The position numbers were made by a program, and so were the translations under genes. Below, one piece after another: positions 1 through 5,434 of a stretch of 13,245 nucleotides of DNA; the first letter of the stretch is position 1; each line of letters starts with the position of its first letter. Below the pieces are notes generated by a model. The model was not told the DNA's origin. It searched no databases and saw only the letters and a program-made list of their open reading frames with translations. Where the stretch lies: positions 1 to 13,245 of the forward strand of contig JASHUR010000357.1 of assembly GCA_030039895.1 (NCBI GenBank), given 5' to 3'. This stretch comes from Acidobacteriaceae bacterium. GTDB taxonomy: Bacteria > Acidobacteriota > Terriglobia > Terriglobales > Acidobacteriaceae.

Positions 1-127
1 GGCTGCACTGCTCGAATTGTTTCGCTGGATTCTGACTTCCGGCCAGAAGGAGTGTTCCGCACTGGGTTATGTACCGCTTCCACGCGAAACCGCCGAGAGC
101 GAGCTCCGGCTGCTTGGCGGGCCATAG
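1..127 (+). CDS. pstS: Phosphate ABC transporter substrate-binding protein PstS, C-terminal end (partial)
   Basis: The 3' end of a gene cut by the left window edge. The frame starting at base 2 reads 41 codons to a TAG at 125-127. The peptide contains LFRWILTSGQ, then SALGYVPLP, then a short charged helix ending LLGGP. This matches the C-terminus known for PstS, where a WALTDGQ-like helix is followed by LGYxPLP and a final helix. PstS is the periplasmic phosphate-binding component of the Pst importer. Only the tail is visible, so the ligand-binding residues cannot be checked. It lies on the same strand as cysK, 148 bases upstream, with a weak hairpin over its stop codon. A start-based ORF search misses it because the start is outside the window. 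The PstS family call is firm; exact paralogue status is not. Confidence 0.82.
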   Translation, partial: AALLELFRWILTSGQKECSALGYVPLPRETAESELRLLGGP

Positions 128-147
128 TCCGGCTGGACTGCTTTATT
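126..147 (+). terminator. Possible weak terminator after pstS
   Basis: AGTCC (126-130) and GGACT (135-139) pair around a GGCT loop and are followed by the T-rich stretch GCTTTATT. The stem is only 5 bp and overlaps the pstS stop codon, so termination is uncertain. I see no better candidate before cysK. Confidence 0.25.
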
Positions 148-230
148 GTGTGCTTCTCGCTGGGGTGTGGACGATGGCAGCGCGGAGCATGATCAGAGCC
201 TGCGTTGCGTGGGTCTCGGCGCGCGCGTGC

Positions 231-244
231 CAGGAAGTTTCCTG
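231..244. promoter_or_regulatory. Short palindrome upstream of cysK, possible operator
   Basis: CAGGAA-GT-TTCCTG is a perfect 6-bp inverted repeat with a 2-base centre. It is also flanked by a direct repeat of TGCCA. It lies 16 bases upstream of the cysK Shine-Dalgarno sequence and 31 bases before the start codon, in the 148-base pstS-cysK gap. Its position would suit an operator over the promoter or 5' leader. I find no convincing -35/-10 pair around it; CATACT at 246-251 is only a weak -10. A regulator cannot be named. Confidence 0.25.
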
Positions 245-259
245 CCATACTGTTGGGGT

Positions 260-267
260 GGAGGTGA
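260..267 (+). promoter_or_regulatory. Strong Shine-Dalgarno site that fixes the cysK start
   Basis: GGAGGTGA is an extended match to the anti-Shine-Dalgarno sequence and ends 8 bases before ATG 276. It decides the cysK start against the in-frame upstream extension that begins at 69. That extension would overlap the pstS tail out of frame and adds a low-complexity leader foreign to the CysK family. Confidence 0.8.
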
Positions 268-275
268 TCGTAACG

Positions 276-1247
276 ATGCGTATTGCAGAAAATGTTACCG
301 AGCTGATCGGCAAGACTCCGCTGGTGAAACTGAACCGCGTGACCAAGGGCTGCCGGGGTACAGTTGTCGCAAAACTGGAGAGCGCGAACCCGATGAGCTC
401 GGTGAAGGACCGCATTGGCCTTGCCATGGTTGAGGCGGCGGAGCGCGACGGCCGGATTACGCCTGGGAAAACCGTGCTGGTTGAGCCGACGAGCGGCAAC
501 ACCGGAATCGGACTGGCGCTGGCGGCGGCGGTAAAAGGCTATGAGCTAGTACTGACCATGCCGGAGACGATGTCAGTGGAGCGCCGCGTGCTGTTGCTTG
601 CTTTTGGCGCACAGCTGGTGCTTACGCCGGGGCCGCTGGGCATGAAGGGCGCGATTGCGAAAGCGCAGGAGGTTTTGCAGAAGACCCCGAATGGATACAT
701 GTTGCAGCAATTCGACAACGCCGCAAATCCGGCGATCCATTACGCAACGACCGGACCTGAGATCTGGGACGACACGGAGGGCCGCGCGGACATCCTGATT
801 TCGGGCGTAGGCACGGGCGGCACGCTGACCGGAGTCAGCCGATATATTAAGGAGCGCAAGCCCGGATTTCGCACCGTAGCGGTTGAGCCAAAGGACAGCC
901 CGGTGCTCAGCGGAGGCAAGCCGGGACCGCACAAGATTCAGGGAATCGGCGCTGGGTTTGTTCCCGGAGTGCTGGATACGGCATTGATCGACGAGGTCGT
1001 TCAGGTCTCGAATGAAGACGCAATCGACATGGCCCGGCGGCTTCCGCATGAGGAAGGATTGTTTGTGGGCATTTCGTCGGGCGCGGCGGTGTGGGCTGCG
1101 CTTGAGGTGGCCCGCAGGCCGGAGAGCGCGGGGAAGATGATTGTTGCGATTATTCCGAGCTTTGGCGAGCGCTACCTTTCGACCGCCCTGTTTGAGCCTC
1201 TGCGGCAGGAAGCGCTGGCGCTGCCGACAGTGCCGGCGGAAGTGTAA
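276..1247 (+). CDS. cysK: Cysteine synthase (O-acetylserine sulfhydrylase)
   Basis: A 323-aa cytoplasmic PLP enzyme that converts O-acetyl-L-serine and sulfide to L-cysteine and acetate. The protein opens MRIAENVTELIGKTPLVKL, the standard N-terminus of the family. The PLP Schiff-base lysine is K44 in NPMSSVKDR. The substrate-binding loop EPTSGNTG is at about 70-77. The glycine-rich PLP-phosphate site GTGGT is at 179-183. GISSGAA (about 265-271) supplies the serine near the pyridine nitrogen, and SFGERYLST follows close to the C-terminus. All key residues are intact and the length is normal for CysK (about 310-325 aa). There is no C-terminal CBS domain, which argues against a cystathionine beta-synthase. 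The start is ATG 276, set by a strong Shine-Dalgarno site. cysE follows after 18 bases, so the two are almost certainly cotranscribed. A CysM-type isozyme is possible but less likely given the pairing with cysE. Confidence 0.95.
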   Translation: MRIAENVTELIGKTPLVKLNRVTKGCRGTVVAKLESANPMSSVKDRIGLAMVEAAERDGRITPGKTVLVEPTSGNTGIGLALAAAVKGYELVLTMPETMSVERRVLLLAFGAQLVLTPGPLGMKGAIAKAQEVLQKTPNGYMLQQFDNAANPAIHYATTGPEIWDDTEGRADILISGVGTGGTLTGVSRYIKERKPGFRTVAVEPKDSPVLSGGKPGPHKIQGIGAGFVPGVLDTALIDEVVQVSNEDAIDMARRLPHEEGLFVGISSGAAVWAALEVARRPESAGKMIVAIIPSFGERYLSTALFEPLRQEALALPTVPAEV

Positions 1248-1255
1248 GAGGAGAA
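1248..1255 (+). promoter_or_regulatory. Ribosome binding site of cysE
   Basis: GAGGAGAA directly follows the cysK TAA and ends 10 bases before the cysE ATG. Because cysE has its own site next to the upstream stop, translation can be coupled to cysK. Confidence 0.6.
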
Positions 1256-1265
1256 GCGACCAGCG

Positions 1266-2009
1266 ATGGGACGCCTGGCCGAAGACATACGCTCGGTCCG
1301 AGAACGGGACCCGGCTGCCCGATCTGTGTTGGATGCGTTGCTGTGCTATCCGGGCCTGCACGCCGTGTGGGGGCACAGAGTCACCAGTGTGCTGTGGCGT
1401 GCAAAACTGCGCCTGCCCGCGCGCGTACTGGCGCAGTGGATACGGTTCTTCACCGGCATTGACATCCATCCAGCGGCAAAGCTGGGACGGCGGCTCTTCA
1501 TCGATCACGGGCAGGGAGTGGTGATTGGTGAGACAGCCGTGGTGGGCGATGATGTGACGCTGTATCAGGGCGTGACGCTGGGCGGAACGGGCAAAGTGCG
1601 CGGCAAGCGGCATCCGACCCTGTGCGACCGCGTGTTTGTGGGCAATAACGCGAACATCCTGGGCGACATTACGATTGGGGAGAACTCGCGCGTGGGCGCG
1701 GGATCGGTTGTGCTGCAGGATGTTCCGCCGAATTCGACTGTTGTGGGCGTGCCCGCGCACATCATCTATCGCGAAGGCCAGCGCGTGCTGATTACCGACC
1801 CTCGCGAGGTAAAGGACCCGCTTTCGGACGCAGTCATTGCGCTTTCAAACCGCGTGGAGGAACTGGAAGCGCGGGTCCGCGAGCTATGCGGCGAGCAGGC
1901 GCGGGCGGCTGCGCGAAATCCGCTGACGGCAGAAGAAGAAGAGCGAACGCATTATCGGGAGGAACTCCACAAGCTGCGAGATTATGTGCAGATGGGAGAG
2001 GGTATTTAA
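1266..2009 (+). CDS. cysE: Serine O-acetyltransferase with extended C-terminal tail
   Basis: A 247-aa serine acetyltransferase that makes O-acetyl-L-serine from serine and acetyl-CoA, the substrate of the adjacent CysK. An N-terminal helical domain spans about 1-60. A left-handed parallel beta-helix of hexapeptide repeats spans about 66-165. The catalytic Asp/His set is visible: D66 in GIDIHPAAKLG, then D80-H81 in FIDHGQG. GETAVVG, GVTLGGTGK, HP and GAGSVVLQDVPP follow as in the family, and GVPAHII closes the helix. Residues 170-247 form an extension with a likely coiled coil (SNRVEELEARVREL, about 194-207), an acidic patch and the terminal residues MGEGI. Known CysE proteins insert a C-terminal Ile into the CysK active site to form the cysteine synthase complex, so this tail probably does the same. 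The start has a good RBS. The gene ends just before a bidirectional hairpin. Confidence 0.95.
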   Translation: MGRLAEDIRSVRERDPAARSVLDALLCYPGLHAVWGHRVTSVLWRAKLRLPARVLAQWIRFFTGIDIHPAAKLGRRLFIDHGQGVVIGETAVVGDDVTLYQGVTLGGTGKVRGKRHPTLCDRVFVGNNANILGDITIGENSRVGAGSVVLQDVPPNSTVVGVPAHIIYREGQRVLITDPREVKDPLSDAVIALSNRVEELEARVRELCGEQARAAARNPLTAEEEERTHYREELHKLRDYVQMGEGI

Positions 2010-2101
2010 GGCATTTTCGGCAACACACCAAATCAGAAAATGCTTTAGACCCGAGAGCGAGCAACGCGTAGAAGGCAAAACTGAACTGCGTGGAAATAAT
2101 T

Positions 2102-2135
2102 CAGCCGCCTGAGTCAGATACAACACAGGCGGCTG
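2102..2135. terminator. Bidirectional terminator between cysE and the converging BNR gene
   Basis: CAGCCGCCTG (2102-2111) and CAGGCGGCTG (2126-2135) are a perfect 10-bp inverted repeat around a 14-base loop. On the plus strand it is followed by TCTTGCTT. On the minus strand it is followed by AATTATTT. The T-tracts are imperfect, but the strong GC stem lies in the 144-base gap between two convergent genes, where a shared terminator is expected. Nothing else stands out between 2010 and 2153. Confidence 0.7.
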
Positions 2136-2153
2136 TCTTGCTTCAGCCGGTTC

Positions 2154-5100
2154 TCATCGAGTCATGGCGTAGTGCACCTGCTCCTCAATGGCAGAGATCT
2201 GCACGGGCTTTTGATGCGCGCGTGCCAGCGCGGAGTTGACGCGACTGAGGCCTGTCTTCTTGAACTGGTCCCAGTCCTGGATCTTCTGCTGCGCAACGTT
2301 GCTCATCTCCTTAAAGATGACGATGGCCTGCGAGGGAGCCGTTCGGTCGCCGCTCTCCACCATGCGGAGCGCAGCGCCCAGACCGGCATTGGCCTGAGCA
2401 AGACCCGGCTGTTCTGCCTCTCCTCCGCTGATGGCGTGCAGCTGCGCAAGCGCACTGTGCACGGCACGGTTGAGATCAGGCGGATTGCTTTGGGCGTTGG
2501 CTTCGAGTTTTTTCAACTCACTCTCTACGCTTTGGAGCTCGGCCATGGCCTTGCGGGCCGCAAGCGACTGCTGATAAATCAGGGTCGCCAGCGAATATTG
2601 CTGGACGAGCACCTGCTGCGTCGCGGAGCAGCGCGGGTCCATGGTGACGCGCAGCGGCTGCTGCATGGCGACACCATCGACGGTGAGCCGCACGGTGTAT
2701 TCTCCGGGCGGAACACGCGGACCTGCCGGAACACCTGCACCTTCGTCATCGTCATCCATGGCTGAGCCCGAGCCCCCGGAGTGGAGGTCCCACACAAAGC
2801 GATGCTCGCCGGCGGCGGTCTCAAGCGCCTGGGGCTTGGGGAACCAGCGCTCGGCAATGGGCAGCAGCGGACGCTTGACAGTGGTTTTCTCGGCGCTGGA
2901 GTAGTGGCGGATGACATGGCCTTGCGCATCGAGAATCTGCAAGATCACGTTTTGCGCTTCGCCGTGCAGGTAGTAGTCAAGGATGGCGCCGTCGGGTGGA
3001 TTGTTCGCTTGCGGCTCCTCCGGCGGAAGCGGCGTGCCAAGGAAGCTATCATTGTCCACGCGTACCGCAGTGGGCGGAGCAAAGAGGTATGTCTGTTTGT
3101 TCTGCGCGGCGGCAGCCTGACGCAGCGGCGCGATGTCGTCGAGCACCCAGAAGGAGCGTCCGTGTGTGGCAACGATAAGGTCGCTGCCGTGAATGTCCAT
3201 ATCGCGAACAGACGAAACGGGCAGATTGAGCTGCAACGGCTGCCAGTTGGCTCCGCCGTCGAAGGAAACGAAGATGCCGAATTCAGTCCCGGCATAGAGC
3301 AGGTTCTTCTGCACTGGATCTTCACGGACAGCGCGCAGGAAATCATGCGATGGAATGCCGTTGACGGAGAGCTTCCAGGTCTTGCCGTAGTCGTGCGTGA
3401 TGTAAAGGTAGGGTTTCTGGTCGTCGAGCCGATGGCGGTCAACGGCGGCGTAGGCCGTTGCAGGGTCGAAGTGGGAGGCCTCGATGAGGGAAATCTTGCT
3501 CCAGGGCGAGAGGCCCGGCGGAGTAACGTTTTTCCAGGTTTTGCCGCCATCGATGGTCAGATGAATTAGTCCGGTATCGGAGCCGACCCAGATTTCATCC
3601 GCGTTCAGGGGCGAGGGCGCAATGGTGTAAACCACGCCGTAGCCGCGCTGCATCGCGTTTGCTTCTGTGGTGGGGCCGCTCTCAGGCGCGCCGGGGACTG
3701 TGCCGGTGAGGTCAGGGCTGATCTGCCTCCAGTGCAGGCCGCCGTCGACAGTCTTCATCACGTACTGGGTGCCGAGGTAGAGCGAGGTCTTGTCCGCAGG
3801 CGAGAAGACGAGCACAGGTGTCCAAGGATCGCGGTAGCGGCGCTTGTTGATGGCGAGGTCGAAGCCGCCGAGGGGCCACGGCGTAATGTTCTGGCTGAAG
3901 GAGGTACGCCGGTTAAAGCGCTGCACCTCTCCGTAGGTTCCGGAGAGATAGATGATGTCCTCGTCCTTCGGGTCAATGGCGATGTAGCCGCTTTCGCTGC
4001 CTCCCGGCAGGAACCAATCACGCGTGTCGATCTTCTGATGATCGGACCGGCTGTAGATGGCGATGGCTCCGCTGTCCTGCTGCGCGCCGTAGATTGCATA
4101 CGGGAAGCGATGGTCCGTGGTGACGTGGTAGAGCTGCGCCGTAGGCTGGTTGTACCAGGTCGTCCAGGTTTTGCCGTGGTCAATGCTGATGGTCGCGCCC
4201 TGATCGACGCCCAGCACCATGTGGTTGGAGTTCTTCGGATCGATCCAGATTTGATGGTAGTCGTCGCCGCCCGGAGCTCCGCGCACTATCTGGATGGTCT
4301 TGCCTCCGTCTTCGGTGCGGTAGAGCGCGACGTTGGGAATGTAGAGGACGTCAGGGTTGTTGGGATCAATGGCCAGAGCCATGAAGTACCAAGCGCGGCT
4401 GGTGAGGCGCGGATCGGTATTGACCAGCTTCCATGTATCACCGCCGTCGTCGGAGCGGTAAAGGCCGGAGTGGCTGGCGCAGTCGATGGTGACATAGACG
4501 CGGCGGCCTTCAGCGCCGACGGCGATGCCAGTGCGTCCCCACGCTTCTGTGGGCAGACCGTGGCCGGAGATTTCCGTCCAGTGTTCGCCGCCGTCGGTGG
4601 AGCGGTAGAGCGCGTTGCCCGGGCCTTCGAGCGGTGCATAGGTGCTCCAGGTGGGGCGATGCGCATTCCAAGTTGCGGCGAACAGGATCTGCGGCTTCGA
4701 GATGGCCATAGCGAGATCCGCGATTCCGACGTCGGGACCCTTGTCGAGCACGCGCTGCCAGTGCGCGCCGCCATCAGTGGATTTGTAGACCCCTCGCTCG
4801 TCGCTGGGGCCATACGCGTGGCCGAGGGCGCCTACATAGACGATGTTGGCGTTGGTGGGATCGACCAGAATGCGGCTGATCTGTCGCGTATTCGCAAGTC
4901 CAATGTTCTTCCACGTCGCACCGCCGTCATCGCTGCGGTAGACTCCGTCGCCGGAGGCCAGATCGGAGCGGATATCGGATTCGCCGGTGCCGACATAGAT
5001 CACATTCGGATCGGAAGGAGCCACGGCAATCGCGCCAATCGAGGCCACGGGCTCGTGGTCGAAGACTGGCTTCCAGACTGTGCCTGCGTCGGTCGTCTTC

Positions 5101-5333
5101 CATACACCGCCATCGACACCGCCAAAGTAGAATGTCCCGTTGCTTCCGGGCACTCCGCTCACGGCGACGACGCGCCCGGCGCGGAACGGGCCGACCAGCC
5201 GCCAGCTCAATCCATTGAAGAGCTGCGGCGAGAGAGACTGCGCTGCCAACACTGCCGGCGCAGACACAAGGACTGCGAGAAGAGACAAACAAAGACGCAG
5301 ACGGCCAACGGGCGCGGAGGACAGGCTTTTCAT
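2154..5333 (-). CDS. Secreted BNR/Asp-box two-propeller protein (VPS10/sortilin-like), paralogue 1
   Basis: A 1059-aa exported protein of unknown substrate. I chose ATG at 5333 because it opens a clean signal peptide (basic start, hydrophobic 14-29, cleavage AVLA|AQS near 30). The frame stays open to a GTG at 5432, but that adds 33 residues ahead of the signal. About 11 Asp-box motifs (S/T-x-D-x-G-x-x-W) recur, for example KTTDAGTVW (79-87), RSDDGGATW (133-141), KSTDGGAHW (184-192), RSTDGGEHW (244-252), RSDDGGDTW (293-301), KTVDGGLHW (527-535), LTIDGGKTW (592-600) and VSFDGGANW (689-697). They imply two beta-propellers spanning about 45-735. The box at about 339-347 lacks its Trp. After THGRSFWVLDD (723-733) come Ig-like strands with GAILDYYL and PPGEYTVRL, then a helical tail (905-1059). 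The unusual run DDDDEG sits near 860. No (F/Y)RIP motif is present, so sialidase is not supported. No Shine-Dalgarno is obvious. A three-codon frame (5341-5330) ends overlapping the start. It diverges from the receptor gene. Confidence 0.88.
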   Translation of the reverse strand: MKSLSSAPVGRLRLCLSLLAVLVSAPAVLAAQSLSPQLFNGLSWRLVGPFRAGRVVAVSGVPGSNGTFYFGGVDGGVWKTTDAGTVWKPVFDHEPVASIGAIAVAPSDPNVIYVGTGESDIRSDLASGDGVYRSDDGGATWKNIGLANTRQISRILVDPTNANIVYVGALGHAYGPSDERGVYKSTDGGAHWQRVLDKGPDVGIADLAMAISKPQILFAATWNAHRPTWSTYAPLEGPGNALYRSTDGGEHWTEISGHGLPTEAWGRTGIAVGAEGRRVYVTIDCASHSGLYRSDDGGDTWKLVNTDPRLTSRAWYFMALAIDPNNPDVLYIPNVALYRTEDGGKTIQIVRGAPGGDDYHQIWIDPKNSNHMVLGVDQGATISIDHGKTWTTWYNQPTAQLYHVTTDHRFPYAIYGAQQDSGAIAIYSRSDHQKIDTRDWFLPGGSESGYIAIDPKDEDIIYLSGTYGEVQRFNRRTSFSQNITPWPLGGFDLAINKRRYRDPWTPVLVFSPADKTSLYLGTQYVMKTVDGGLHWRQISPDLTGTVPGAPESGPTTEANAMQRGYGVVYTIAPSPLNADEIWVGSDTGLIHLTIDGGKTWKNVTPPGLSPWSKISLIEASHFDPATAYAAVDRHRLDDQKPYLYITHDYGKTWKLSVNGIPSHDFLRAVREDPVQKNLLYAGTEFGIFVSFDGGANWQPLQLNLPVSSVRDMDIHGSDLIVATHGRSFWVLDDIAPLRQAAAAQNKQTYLFAPPTAVRVDNDSFLGTPLPPEEPQANNPPDGAILDYYLHGEAQNVILQILDAQGHVIRHYSSAEKTTVKRPLLPIAERWFPKPQALETAAGEHRFVWDLHSGGSGSAMDDDDEGAGVPAGPRVPPGEYTVRLTVDGVAMQQPLRVTMDPRCSATQQVLVQQYSLATLIYQQSLAARKAMAELQSVESELKKLEANAQSNPPDLNRAVHSALAQLHAISGGEAEQPGLAQANAGLGAALRMVESGDRTAPSQAIVIFKEMSNVAQQKIQDWDQFKKTGLSRVNSALARAHQKPVQISAIEEQVHYAMTR

Positions 5334-5434
5334 GGATTCATTGATTGTGAGGGCAAACCCGGCAGGAAGCAAGACAGGTTGGGGCAAAATCTGGCGGCAA
5401 TGCAAAAAATAGGCGATGCTATATAGATACACAG
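5334..5434. promoter_or_regulatory. Divergent control region between BNR protein 1 and the outer membrane receptor
   Basis: This 101-base gap must hold the promoters of both divergent genes, if each uses its nearest start. GGCAA recurs at 5352-5356, 5383-5387 and 5396-5400, and a related GGCAG is at 5361. An AT-rich element TATATAGAT spans 5420-5428. It ends 6 bases before the receptor ATG, and no Shine-Dalgarno precedes either start. I cannot assign a confident -35/-10 pair on either strand. The shared gap makes joint control of the two genes plausible. Confidence 0.45.

Noticed and set aside
69..275. N-terminal extension of cysK
   Set aside because: It overlaps the pstS tail in another frame, has no family counterpart, and a strong Shine-Dalgarno supports ATG 276.
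573..1760. Open frame of 395 codons antisense to cysK and cysE
   Set aside because: It spans two firmly identified genes on the other strand. The product is Arg/His-rich low-complexity sequence.
3732..5426. Long open frame (564 codons) on the plus strand inside BNR gene 1
   Set aside because: It is an antisense shadow with no recognisable fold, and its 3' end runs through the divergent control region.
5334..5432. GTG start of BNR protein 1 at 5432
   Set aside because: It would put 33 residues before a clean signal peptide and consume the whole divergent control region. ATG 5333 fits better.
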